The notes under the pieces are model-generated. The model made no database searches, had not been told where the DNA came from, and saw only the letters and a list, made by a program, of their open reading frames with translations. This document shows, piece by piece, positions 33,411-46,411 of a stretch of 64,000 nt of DNA. Each line of letters starts with the position of its first letter. Position 1 is the stretch's first letter. This stretch comes from Brachynemurus nebulosus. Taxonomy: Eukaryota > Arthropoda > Insecta > Neuroptera > Myrmeleontidae. Made by a program: the position numbers and the translations under genes. Location: NCBI GenBank assembly GCA_035578155.1, contig JAPWDM010000062.1:887973-951972 (forward strand), in the 5' to 3' direction.

Positions 33411-34345
33411 TTAACCCTAGAATCATACGTACTCGTCAAAACGACGAACAAACTTCTCTACTTGCTCCAATACTACAACTTGTCGGTGCCCGCTTGCTGT
33501 GAAACTTCTGTTATCTAATTTATTTGTTATTATAACACATAAGACGTATAAATTTCGTTTATAGCTATTGTCGTTTTTTTTATACTGAAATAGTGTGCGT
33601 CAAAAGGACGACGATATCCTCTTCCATTAACCTATATTTTTTTTTAAAGATTTTGTACTCCACATATAAAAGTTTTCCTAATTGTTCTAAAATTTATTAA
33701 AGATATGGATGTTATAATTAATTTATTCAATGATTATGATAATGTGAAGGATGATTACAGCTGTTTGACTTATAGAGACGACATAATACTGAAGTTTTAA
33801 TATATTGAATCGAAAATTAAAGAATGCGTTTCAAGTGACTTAATAAAAGGTTAACAATTTATTTTGTGGAAAATATTTTAATTTTCATTATTTTTTGAGA
33901 TTTTATTCTAAAAATTACTAACAAATTTTAGAAAATTTACAAATGTGTCTAATGGGGAAATAACTATATATCTATAGGAATATTTATGACTGAGAAATTT
34001 CACATTCTGTAAAGTCACACATCTCCACTGACTCATAATAGTTCATAAATTAATTATTTGAAAGACATGTTTTATGATACAATTGATGTATTTATCTATT
34101 TTTTAATTTTTATAGTGAAAATATGCTTTGATAAAAAGATTAAAAAAATTAATAAATATTTATATTAAGAAATTTTTCCAAATCCAATTTTTTTAAATAT
34201 TTTGTTCGCTTTTGTAGTATTGTTATGTAAAAAAAATGTTTTTTGCAAGTAAACTCTAAAACTCCCCGTAAAAAGTCCATTCGTCCAAACGACGCCGATG
34301 TATGATTAACTTGACTCGTAGAACAACGTATGATTCTAGGGTTAA
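33411..34345. mobile_element. Non-autonomous piggyBac-like element
   Basis: CCCTAGAATCATACGT at 33415 and its exact inverse ending at 34341 are flanked by TTAA on both sides (33411-33414 and 34342-34345). TTAA targets and CCCTAGAA-type ends are diagnostic of piggyBac. Subterminal GTCAAAACGACG / GTCCAAACGACG / GTCAAAAGGACGACG motifs recur at both ends. The 927-bp interior has no transposase frame, so it would have been moved by a transposase coded elsewhere. Confidence 0.92.
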
Positions 34346-34435
34346 TCGATAACTATACAATACCAGTACAATTTTCAAAAAATATTTCATGTACACACAC
34401 GTTCTCGTAAAAGTGTTTTATTTTATACAGGGTGT

Positions 34436-35281
34436 CAATTTAAAAATAGACCAGGCCACATATTTTTGGAACTGTAAAAGATAACTGAAATTTCTCAAAA
34501 CCGTTTCTATAACATAGATGGGGAACCATTTTGACCCACATGGAAATCTCCTATAATCAACCCTTAAGCCTCCAGGCACCCCAACCCTCTCTTTTTAAAT
34601 TGTGAGAGCCCACTTGTGGTACATCATTGGAAAGCTCCTTAAAAATACTATTCATTAATACCAAACGTATGCTAACTTACAAAGTTACAAATATCAAATC
34701 AACTTTCTGTTTCAAATAAAACCGCAAGAAGATGTTTAAGTCGGAAGATACAAAATATTATTATTTTTTTGGAAAATTATAAAAAATACTATTTAAATCA
34801 ATTTATTCAATTTTAATGTTATAGGTGAAAAATTACATATTATTTTCCAAATTAGTTTATTTTTACAAATTATAAAGTCAGAATGCACCGACGAACATTA
34901 CAATAACCAACAGTACATTATACTTAAAAATGACGGAAATTAGTCCAGGTCAGATCCCAAAATGACTGTTCTTCAACCTCATTATTCTCTAGGTTACTGA
35001 AATTTATTTTCCGTATTTTTCAAATAATAATCAATATTTTAACATTATGTTTGGTATTAATGAATAACATTCTTCAAGAGCTTTCTGATGATGTACCACA
35101 AGTGGAGTCTTACAATTTAAAAAAAAAGGTTGAGGTGTTTAGAGCCCTAAGTGTTAATTATAGAAGATTTCCATGTGGATCAAGATGGTTCCCCCTCCAT
35201 GTTATAGAAACGGTTTTGATAAATTTCAGTTATCTTTTACAGTTCCAAATATATGAGGCCTGGCTTGTTTTTAAATTGACA
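34436..35281. mobile_element. Inverted-repeat element with arms of about 240 bp
   Basis: Arms at 34443-34675 and 35041-35280 are inverse copies of roughly 85% identity (GGAACTGTAAAAGATAACTG, CAAAACCGTTTCTATAACAT, ATTCATTAATACCAAAC). The left end begins TACAGGGTGTC; the right end has lost these bases and passes almost directly into (TA)n. The ORF at 35051 lies in the right arm and is not a gene. Confidence 0.88.
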
Positions 35282-35299
35282 TTTCGTATATATATATTC

Positions 35300-35301
<2 letters not shown>

Positions 35302-35376
<75 letters not shown>
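35302..35376. repeat. (TA)n microsatellite
   Basis: TA run beside the right end of the preceding inverted-repeat element. Confidence 0.95.
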
Positions 35377-35378
<2 letters not shown>

Positions 35379-37225
35379 TTTTAACTTTCGTGGCCGTAGT
35401 AATGATAACAATTTTGCATCGCACTATCATTACTTTTCCGATACGAAACTTCAATAAAAATATAATGAAATTCTTACTATTCCACTGTAATTGAATATCA
35501 CGTTAAGCGGAGTTGGCGTAAACCTGACAAGAAACACTCACCTTACAGTACACATATGCACACACTGATTTAAATAATTGTCAGAACAATAGCTAAGACG
35601 TTGAAGATGGAAGTAAACGAATATTTATGTGAGCTTCTTGTACTTATCTGCACGTATGTATGTGTATTTATAAAACTGAAATATGAATAACACATTAATT
35701 TGTTTCAAAACGTTTAATGCACCAACATTAATTTATTTTTAAAAATATTTAATTAGAATATATTTTGTTACCAATCATCATAATTCATTTTCGGCATTGC
35801 AATATTAGGGTATTATGTAACAACTGATTATTAATATACAATTTTACATTTAATAACAGTAATTCACTTTACAAATACGTCTATCAATTTTGATGGTTTT
35901 CACATCGTTATAAACTTTATAAAATATTAATATTTAATAAATTATTAAAATTTTGTTGTTGCAATAAGACAAACTTTAAACTATAATAAATCGAATGTGT
36001 ATGTAAGAAATATAAATAGGAGTATTTTTTCACTTCTTTCACTCAAAAAAAGACTATTGATACTCTAGATGCGGACAAACGACTTTCATCAGCCCAGTGT
36101 AATGTGTACGAAATTTCAACAGTAGTAGTTACTAAGAAAAATGGCTGTGGCATGTAGACAAAAGCTCTGCCACAAGAGCTTCTATTTTACCTTTTAGGTA
36201 CGGAGGTACAGAGCCTCCTTAAAAAGAACATATGTAAGGAAAATAATGTTTTCTCAAAACTGTACACTTTTTACTAGTTATTTGCGTTCATCACACTGTT
36301 GAAAATTTAAAACATTTTGATTGAAAGTAAATTATTTCGGGTTAATTTTTAATAACAACGAAAATTAGAAATTCTTATTCAAGCCATATTCTGCATCTAA
36401 TTAAAGTTTAAGTCCTTAACATGCACATAGCATTTATTTTAAAATTATTATGGAAAGCTGTACAAACTATCTCTCAAATGCAGTAGTAATTTAATTGCTT
36501 TAACTACTAAATACTTGTAAATTCGGCTTTACCACGACACAAACATTTAAAATAAAGTAATATCAGAAGAATGGGTGGAGGGATGAAAAATGGCCGATTT
36601 CTACCCAACTATTTCTTAGTTTCTTGAAACAACAATGATTATTTTTCAATTTAATTGAAATAAAAATTTGTTAATATTGGTATATATCACTATGTCACCC
36701 ATTACACATTTCATCGTGATCATTGCACTACATTTATTTACATAATATTACACATACATAATATAGTACTAAATTGAAATGCAGCATATGAATATCTTAT
36801 TGTTAGATATTAATAATACATATGGACCGATAAACCTACGTAAATTTCGAATTAATATTGTATTGTGTGTTTGTGGTGAATATTCATTAAGCAGTTATTT
36901 GTGTAATTATACCGTTAATTGACTTGAGATGCATTCAATTACAGTACCGGCATGCCTAATGCTAGAGCTACGAATATAAGCTATAGGTATGCTTAGGTTT
37001 ATTATCACTACAAATTTCATAATTATATCTCGTATATAATGATATTTCATTTACGTTTACATTACATAAGTTCACCAACTTGAAAAACTGTCGAATTTAA
37101 TTTTTATATTAGCGAACTTCGAAAACTCGAAATTCAGCTATTACAGTAGGTCTCATGATGCAATCTCAGCCCGGGACTATGGCAGAAATATGTTTTGAGG
37201 TCCTTAGAATAGGATATATTATAAG
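35377..37225. other. AT-rich sequence without recognised genes
   Basis: A small hairpin (AAGCTCT..AGAGCTT, about 36160-36182) is the only structure noted. Confidence 0.4.
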
Positions 37226-37234
37226 AGTAGATAT

Positions 37235-37560
37235 CAAAATAAAAAATGTTTAAAAATATTCTTTGATATATGCAATTTATATAATTTCAAAAAAAACATC
37301 GTATCGACAGACGTTAAAATGAAATATTAATTATTGAAATTAAAAAAATTAAAATTTTCTGATAGATTTTGATGTTTATACGGACGTGGTACATAATATA
37401 GCAATCACCTATAATACACGACACATCATATGACGATATGACACATGAACAAATACAAGCTCTGGATACATAACATACAGGTATTATGTTCTGTGGTAAT
37501 TTGTGGTAGCTACATCATATTATTCTATAGTATTTTGTGGTGGCGCACAAACGTCTTATT
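37235..37560. repeat. Dispersed repeat (second copy at 54517-54892)
   Basis: AAAATGTTTAAAAATATTCT, ATGCAATTTATATAATT, TATAGCAATCACC, ACACGACAC, ATAACATACAGGTA and GCGCAC.AACGTCTT occur in the same order at 54517-54892. The later copy has about 60 more bases in the middle. Confidence 0.88.
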
Positions 37561-38741
37561 CTAAAAAATGAAAAATTTGGATTAAAAACCAGTTTAATTT
37601 TTTTTTTTTAAATCTTAAACAAGCACTATGAATTCCAGAATTTCAGCCAGTTGGCAACATATTTCGCACATCGATTATTTTGCACATGGTTTCAAAATAA
37701 AAACATCATTGGTACGTTCCTTATATTTACTTAAAATTATTTAAAATTTTCAAATATACCAAAAATGAACCTAAAAATACCCAGTATACGGCATACTATA
37801 TTAGTACCATAGAATGTTATCATTACGTTTCTTTTCAAACAAGATTTAATGAAATATTGAATTTTTTATTCCCGTTTAAGTTCATTTGCTCTCATAAAGA
37901 ACGCTTTAAAGAAAAAAGAAAATATAAGATTTATGACATAATATTTATAAATGAGTTTAATTTATTATAATGGGATCTCTGCTGATGAAAATAATACGCA
38001 TATTTTAAATGTGATCGGAGGAATATACATAATTTTTTTTTTTTTTTTTGGTTTCATTTTTTTTTCTTTAGTATAATATTTATAAAATATATATATGTTA
38101 TTTATTGGTTCTCGCGCACGACATCATTTTATATAATATATTTTCTTTCTATTCTATTATACGATTTGAAAATTTCACTTGTTCGCTGTCATATGTGTTG
38201 TGATATATGGCGGTAAAGTGACCTTTTATTATGATCAAACTGTAGTTCTACTGTTAATGGCAGGCAACAGGCTCGACTAAGCGTTAACAAATGATGAGGA
38301 GTAACATAAAGCGTAACAGGAAAATGTTACAAACATCATTTCACCACGCTACCCAAATGGCTGTAGAGATTGGCTGTATAAGGTTTTTATTCTGTATCAA
38401 AGTAGCTTAATATACAGTAACGGTACAATTCGTTTTATTTGAGTATACGTTATCGAAAATCATATTGTGTTATGTGTAAAAATGTGGCAAGTATTTTGTA
38501 TCGTATTGTATTTCATTTCACATTAAAACTGTGGATATTTTTATATAAATCATTGGTCCTGACATTTTTATATCAATTAATTTTATAGCGAAACAGTGTA
38601 TAAGCAAACGAGTACTTGTAATTTGTTTTTCGGAAAGGGATACGTGACTTAACAAGTTGAGAATTTTAGAGTTACGACTGCAATTTTGTAACATGTAACC
38701 TTTAATTTTTAATTGTAACAATTATTCATTAAAAAAAAAGA
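37561..38741. other. AT-rich sequence without recognised genes
   Basis: Holds a T-rich run at 38030-38060. No gene or repeat boundary recognised. Confidence 0.4.
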
Positions 38742-39007
38742 CAATTAAGTCTCCTATAACGCGGTATTCTTATAACGCGAATTCCATATAACGCAGTGTA
38801 CAACTGCGACACTTCACCTATAAGGCTGTTTCTTTAGAACACAATTTCCGTACAAAAAAATTTTAACGACTCAAGTGACTTAATAAAATTATCTAAAGCA
38901 ATACTTATTCCATGTGTTAAATTATCGAAGTACTGCCGAAACGATACTTCTCGTTATCGGAAACTTTAATCGTAAATATTTCCTAAATCGTGCGTCGCAT
39001 CGTAATG

Positions 39008-39039
<32 letters not shown>

Positions 39040-40805
39040 GAAATATTTGAAGGCTTTGGTGAAGCAAATTGTAAGTATTCCAAACGTATTGCGACTGCTA
39101 AACCTACTTTTGTTTATCAAAAATTATCGGTACCGATAGTTACTTTTCATTAACTGATTATAATTGGTTAAGGGGGACAACTAGTGGGATATTTTGAAAA
39201 AATTTGATAGTCTATACCTTTAAAAATGACATACTGAAATTTCAAGTGCATATCTGAAATAGTTTTTGAGTTAGAGCCATCTGAAGAGCGGATTCTGATT
39301 TTCATTATTAACTTTGAGGTATTGAGAAAGGTATGAAGGTTGATAGTTCGGGAGTTTCTGGACGTGGCTGCTAGTCACATGTTGTGGAGCAGCTAGACCC
39401 TGGCCCATTTAAACGACTCATCTAGTTTTACTATGACCGTTATAGTGGGTACATCATAAATAATTTTGGTAAAAATTCTCAGTGATTAAAACTAAAAGGT
39501 AAGGTAAAGGTAAACTACATTTTTAAATTTGCTGCAGTTGTAACTCGAAGACAAATCATCCGATCGATTTGATTATTATTGCAGCTTCTTTTATATATAG
39601 GTATGTTTTTCGTCGTGACATGAACCTCCAGTTTTTCGATCGAATAAAAAATGTAATTTTTGCACACCAAATATCATCAAATTTTTGCGCAAAATTTGAA
39701 ACTTTTTTTTAAAAAACTCCGCCATTTTGTTCAACTTCAACTTTTTTTTTGATTGAGGTTCATGGCACGTGCAATACCTTCTTGTAGTTTAAAAAACTTT
39801 TTGGTTTTTTTGATTTCAGGCACTATGAAATGAAGGTCGCTATCACTGCAGCAGTGGGGGAACTTCTTTTGGAGCCCTGGAGGACGGCGAATAACTCACT
39901 GAATTTTCAATTTTTTGGTCCAAAAATTTTATCATGAACTTATTATATATCAATGAATATATCTTTAAAATATAAAAACATTCCATACAGTAGTTTTCTT
40001 TAAAAAATTCCCAAAAATCACCTTTCTTCAGGCGGTCACACTAGTGGTCTTCCTTAATTTATGCTCCGTGATGCTCCCATTGATTTGGTGAGTAATAGAA
40101 TATCTTAAAAGAATTACTTTTCGATACCTTTCGTGATCGTAAATATCTCGTTAAGGTGCCTCGTAGCAAAAAAAAAAATATAACAGAAGTTATAAACGCT
40201 TATTTGCGAAGCAAGTTGTGGGTATTTCAAACATATTAGGACTATTAAATTATAATTTTCATTATCGAAAATAACGATATTTCCAAAATGGATGATACAA
40301 GGAAAGGAAGTATGCATTCAGATATACCACACCTACTCAACACTTTTACTTACCAAAATTCTTCGATCGAAAATAAATCGTAAATATTGTACATATATTC
40401 AATAAACCAAACTTTAAATATGTAAAATTCTACATAATATTCGTTATAATTTTAATCATAAAATTTTATTAATTAACCGTATCAATCGCACAACTTAATA
40501 CTTTGAGATAGTAGTTTTCATATATAGATCTGATTTATACACAATATATTTATTTCTGAGATTCCATATAACGCGGTGCGTTTCACTTAATTTATATTCA
40601 TTTCGAATATCTTATAACGCTGTTTCCATACAACGTGGAAACATATTTCATATAACACGGTATAATAATTTTTTTTTTATTTTTGTAATTCCCAAAACGT
40701 GGTTCCCATATAGCGCATTACTGCTATCAATCAATTCTGAGTCTCCTATAATATGGTTTTCATATAATGCGGTACAAATTAGTTGCGTTATAGGAGACTT
40801 GGCTG
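38742..40805. mobile_element. Non-autonomous element with pogo/Tigger-like ends
   Basis: AAGTCTCCTATAACGC near the left end (38747) is matched inversely by GCGTTATAGGAGACTT at 40785-40800; the right end closes as CTG followed by TA, as in pogo/Tigger elements (CAG..CTG, TA target). TATAACGCGG-type motifs recur near both ends (about 38753-38800 and 40566-40775). Inside is a poly-A run (39007-39038) and a probable nested element at about 39169-40056. No transposase frame remains. Confidence 0.75.
39169..40056. mobile_element. Probable nested inverted-repeat element
   Basis: AAGGGGGACAACTAGTG at about 39169 and the inverse of CACTAGTGGTCTTCCTT at about 40039-40055 match at 14 of 17 positions. 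The interior is less AT-rich than the host element and carries no gene. Confidence 0.5.
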
Positions 40806-40809
40806 TACT

Positions 40810-42190
40810 TTTTTCATCAAAAATTTTATTTTTAGGTAATTAAAATTTCTTTACTCTAACTCTTTATTAAGAAATTCGTAAGGTGGGTCTTTTTTCCTGA
40901 AAAAGCATAGCCTTAATTAAATGAATTGACCAATGAAACAAATTCCCATTTGCACCCGAAAACATAATAACAATAATATTATGTAAACTCCTAAATAACT
41001 GGGCCTTAGTGTTCTTAGTTCATATTATTAACACATTATTTAATATTCATTTTATTAACAACAAAGGTCTGTATGATAAGTTATATCAATGATTTTAATA
41101 TGTATTTTAATGTAATTTAGATATTTGTATGTGATTTTCTGAGCTGTATCGATGATAAATCATTTCGATAGTTTTATTTACGACAGTATAGAAAGTGACT
41201 CTTATGGCATCATCAAATTTATTTGAACATCTATAAAAGTATTGTTACTGAATCTCATTTAAAAACAAAAATGTATTTATATTATTCTTAATTTTCAAAT
41301 TGCTTTTCCCCAAAAAAAATCTTTAATTTAAAACTTTCAAAGATTTTATATGAATGTATAATTTATTATTAAGGATTTTCTTGCCCACAACAGGAATGTT
41401 TAAAATGTTCGGTCGGAAGATGTTGTACGCCAAAAACAAAATTAAAGCCTCTAATAAATCATTTTATAAAACTTAAGAATGTAACTCTAACTACATCGTG
41501 ATATCATAGCTATAGTGAAACTATTAGGCAATTCATTATTAAAACTTGAATATTTTACACAAAATTATAATTTTGATAAATTTTATGAAATTTATATTAC
41601 TTAAATAAATTAGTTTGTAAAATAATATTTTACAACCATTTTTAGCCATGCCAGAGTTAGCCACTGTTGTTGTTATAACACTCTTTTTATTTTTACTAAA
41701 AAACAGGAATTTTAATTTACCAAAAATGGTTATACTTTTAATCTACAGTTATTTATTTAGTTATGCATAAAGCAGATAATAATATTTACGTGTTGTTTTG
41801 CATATGCACTATTTTGTAATATTTCTATATATGTGTACAATCCGCTTAAAAAGTCCGTATCCGACATATCTATTTCAGTATTTTTGGATATATACTGGAA
41901 AACATTCAAAATGATAGCTGCAAAAATTGCGGAATATGTTACAATCAGATCAAATTGAAGAGTGAGAAGATATTACTATTAATAAGCAAATGCAAGATTC
42001 AAGTTGTTTTGCCCTTGATTTTATTTTTGCATTAGATATCTTACTTTTAGTCTTGCTAGAGCATTCATAATCTTATTGTTAGTCATTTGTTTTGGTCTTG
42101 GTATTATTCAAAAACTTTCTCAGAAGAGGGTTGATTTTGTAAATTTTGCATTTTTCAATTGTGCTGCAATAAAGATTCTTAGGGATTAAA
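40810..42190. other. AT-rich sequence without recognised genes
   Basis: Nothing recognised. Confidence 0.4.
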
Positions 42191-42191
42191 A

Positions 42192-42354
42192 TAAAAAGAC
42201 AATTTTTACTTTACTAATACCACTTTATTTAAAGTTTTAAATGTCCGTAACATGTTTCGGCCCTTATGATCATTAACGGACAGTCACAGTTATTGTCACA
42301 GACATTTAAAACTTTAAATAAAGTGGTATTAGTAAAGTAAAAATTGTCTTTTTA
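42192..42354. repeat. Perfect 54-bp inverted repeat with a 55-base loop
   Basis: 42192-42245 and 42301-42354 are exact reverse complements (AAAAAGACAATTTTTACTTT ...). The loop has AACATGTTTCGGCCC and TGATCATTAACGGACAG, a text found in many arthropod repeats. The match over the whole arm suggests recent origin or gene-conversion-like repair. Confidence 0.97.
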
Positions 42355-42820
42355 ATATAAAATGAAATACCATAAAGTAACGCTCAAATCTATCAAATAT
42401 TCTCAGGGATTTTTCAATAATTATAATAAATTATCAATAAACAAGCCATACTAGAAATTTTTCTATAAATTTACTTATATATTTTCTGTAGGGTCTTGTT
42501 TTATCTTGACACTGTTCATTCGAGTCTTACTATTTGTCTTGCAACTATTTACTAACATTTTCGTGTTATCCTCTACGGTATACATATTACTGATTCCGAT
42601 TCAGATGATCTTGTAGAATGTATAAAACGGAAAGTGTAAAAGTATGAAAGTTCTGAAAGCACAAAAAACCTTTAATTTTGATTATATTTTTTTATATTGA
42701 CTGTCGATCCATCGGAACTTTCTATCCTAGAATTATTTCGCAGATTTTTCATTTTTTTTTTATTATATATTTTATGCTGTATTTTTAACAGTTACAGTCA
42801 TATATACAGCATTATATGTA

Positions 42821-43037
42821 CATGTACACAGGGCCGTGGAGAGAAATGGCGGGCCCCAGGAATAAAGCACATTTCTTGAAAATTTTTCCCCGAAAAAATA
42901 AGTCATGTCATGAGCAAAGAAAAAACACTTTTACTTTTTTCCGCGCCCCTACCGATTGCTACGGGCCCTCTCTTTCAGCCCGGGCCCCCGGGCTACAACC
43001 CCGGCTACCCTACCCTCTCGTCGAGCCTGCATGTACA
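42821..43037. mobile_element. 201-bp hAT-like MITE with 8-bp target duplication
   Basis: Element 42829-43029 starts CAGGGCCGTGGAGAG and ends with the inverse of CAGGCTCGACGAGAG. CATGTACA flanks it at 42821-42828 and 43030-43037, an exact 8-bp duplication as made by hAT transposases. Its GC content is far above the surroundings. Confidence 0.9.
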
Positions 43038-43039
43038 TT

Positions 43040-45350
43040 TTATTTATTTTATTTATTTTTTTTGATATCAATATTTATAGGATTAGCATTCCGGCTTTTT
43101 GAAACATATTGTATACATTTGTGGTTTTAGTACACCAATCATGCACTCTAAATAATACAGAGTATTTATTAAAAATAAAATATTTTATGATTATTTAATA
43201 AAATAAATGCACAAATATATCTATTTTGAAAATTTTATTAATTTAATCATTTAATAACCGCTACATGAAAATACGGATTAAGGACTCAAACGCTTTCTAT
43301 CTCTTGTAATTAATCAGTATGCATTTGTTGAAAATTGTTTAAACGACTGAAAAATGATAGAATTTGTTTAAAGAACAAATTTTTCTTATTGTTAGTGAAA
43401 TTCTGTTGACCGACATGCAGTTCAAAATTTCTAGCCACTTATTTGATTAAAACGAATACCTATAGGTAAGAGGTTTTTAATTTTTAGTATTCTTTATTTG
43501 GTTGTCATATGACACACACATTAGAATAGTAAACGATACGAATGATCGATTTTAAAACGAGACACAGATGAAGAGAGATAAGAATACTTATTTTGGTTAA
43601 ATGATTCATAGCGTCACATCGTGTATTAATAAACTGTCAAAATTAGTTTGTATTATGACCCCATGTGATGCTTTTCATATCAAAGTAATACGGACACAAT
43701 AAAAATTGTATGTTTTATGTATAATTGTATATAGGTAGGTACAAAATAATCTTATACTCGACTGTGGCTGTGTATGGCATTACCAAGTTGTGTATAACTT
43801 GTTTATTATGTTTGGAATATGCTCACCATATTTTTTTCTCTGTCTTGCACATCTTTTCTATTCTACAAAACAGAGAAGGAAATATGGTGTTCATATTCTA
43901 AACATAATAAACAAACTATATATAAGTGTACATATAATGTTAGGTTTACACTAAAGCATAAACTATATGTAAAACAATCGACTTAATTTTGAAGAAAACT
44001 ATAATTGTAAGAAAGCTTGGTATTATATTCCCGTAGTCGATCAGCATGTCACCTGTCGTTACTTATCTAAATTTACCAATGAAAGTGCAGTGGATAACAT
44101 CAAACTAATATTAAGCTAACTGCTACCAACGTTTGCATTGGTAAATTCGCATTTGTTATTCTAAAATTCAACCAATTACGATCCACAGTAACAAGTAGGT
44201 ACAGAAAAAATTATGTTTGCAAGTGGATTACTATTTACTTCTTTCATAGAATTTTTAAATATAAAAGAGGCATTTAAAAAATAGTTTGTCACCGGACATT
44301 CCATTTTAGTAGTTCAGTAAAAGTGTGTATAAAAAATAACAAACCTCGGAACTCTACAATTATACTGAATGGATTTTAATGGAAACTATTTTTTTTTTTT
44401 ATCAAGTACTTGACATTACATACATACTTAATAAAAGTGCATCATTTAAAAATTCCATTATTTTTTCGATATTTCGCACTGTCTCATAAATATAACAGAC
44501 AGACCTCCAGTTTTATCTTGAAAAGGATATCAGTATTCTTTTTGAATTTCCGTAAGAATCTCATTCCGAATCTTTATGCAAAATTTATAACAGATAGAAA
44601 TGCGGGCGAAGTCTAATTAATTTTTTACCGGTTTCAAAAACCTTTTCTTGAATTTAATTTTTTTCTGAAGTACAAATGTTAACAAAATTCAAACTATAGA
44701 CTTCAATCAACTGAAAAAAATCCGATTAAATTTTATTGATTCGGCAGTTAGCTATCTCTTTTTATGATCCGTTTAATCTAGTCATATTTAGACGTAAAAA
44801 TACTAAATACACTGACAATTTTCATCGTGAAGTATATGTGTAACTTTCTAGTGTAAACATGGCATTACCGGTTTAATAGAAATACATTTGTAATATAAAT
44901 TGCACGTACACATATGTACATATCTGATAAAGAAACGTTTTCAGAACTGAACACAACAAGTTCGGTCGTAAAATATATTTAGTTTTGCGATAATGCTACG
45001 CTATAGTCTATAGAATATTATATATGTACATACTTCTATTGGCTGATACAGTATCAACCATCTTAAATGGCAAAAAAGTCAATCGTGGTAGCATAGGATT
45101 TAGGATCTTTATTAAGATCAGGAAAAAGGGTATGTACCTATTTATTTCATTAATTATGAACTCTTGTATAGATCAAAACTCACTACTTTTGAGAAGCCGC
45201 TGGGCACTTCTCATATGAAAACTCATTGTAAGGCAGTCAACGGAAAAAATTAAAAATGTATTGCCAACTTTTAGAAAAAATAATATTTTATTAAAGCTAT
45301 CAAAATTTAAAAAAATTGTCATTACTAGGAGATCCCAGTATTTTATTAGG
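43040..45350. other. AT-rich sequence with one hairpin element
   Basis: At 43799-43914 TTGTTTATTATGTTTGGAAT ... ATATTTTTTTCTCTGT pairs with its inverse copy (about 85%), a hairpin MITE of about 116 bp. No genes. Confidence 0.55.
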
Positions 45351-46411
45351 TACCGTGTTTGCGGGTTACTTGAGCCCACATTTGCAAATCATCTGATAAT
45401 TTCAAAAATTGAGCGTAACTGTTATACTTATTTGGGATAGGAAATTCAGTATATTAATCTATATATCACTACGGTTAGTTTATTATATAATATGGATCTT
45501 TTTCTTATGGCTCATAAATTTTATAGCTTCTTAGATTTTGGGCTCAAGTTAACCTCAAGATCGGGTTACTTGAGCCCAAACCTAAATTTCCAGGTGATTT
45601 TCATTTGAAAACAGTTTGAGACAATGTAGGATGTTGGTTACTAATTAAAACATTGTGCAAACATATAAGGAACTTTACTTATTCAATACTCTTATCGCAG
45701 CATCCTGCATAACGTAGCGAATTTCCGTTTACAAAAATTAGTTTTTCTCGGAAACTAGTTGACATAGAATAATAGTTTAAAGACCTTTTTTGTGTGATTT
45801 TTTCTCCTCGTTCCAACAGTGTAAAAATTTTTGAATAAGGAAATTTTGGAAAAAAGTTAATTTTTTTCATGAAAATTTCCAAAAATAACATGTTTTGGGC
45901 ATCGGACGTGCCTGGTTAACGAACTTGTCCAACGGTTTAGGACCTTTAGGAATTTCTGCTATAGTCTTGCACCATTTTATACCAAAGTTATAATGGGCTA
46001 GTTACCCTAATTTTAAGGTTATTTTACTGATTTATCAAAACCTTAATTTAAAAAATTAACGGAATGGTTGGCAGATGAACATATCTGAATTTAGTTTAGT
46101 AATGAACAAAGTAATAAAATTATACACTTGCCTTCCTTTGTAGACTACCACAATTACTTTTACAGTCAAAAGTTAGCAACGTAACAAAACATCAATTTCA
46201 AACAGAGAGTAAACAACACGTGCCTCACCTCTAGTGTCAATTTTGAGAACTACCTAAACTTAAACACCGTAAACCTACTGTTATTACCTACTATCTAAAC
46301 ATCTATCTTACTTCTACTACTGACTAATATAAGCACAAAACAGAAAATAATACTTTTTCCGTTTTGGGCTCAAGTTCCACCACAGGGCTCAAGTAACCCG
46401 CAATTACGGTA
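45351..46411. mobile_element. Non-autonomous DNA transposon with 27-bp terminal inverted repeats
   Basis: The ends TACCGTGTTTGCGGGTTACT and, inversely, TACCGTAATTGCGGGTTACT (27 bases each in full, 24 identical) enclose 1.06 kb. The outermost TA may be the target duplication. The motif GGGTTACTTGAGCCC recurs inside at about 45564. No open frame of note. Confidence 0.88.
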
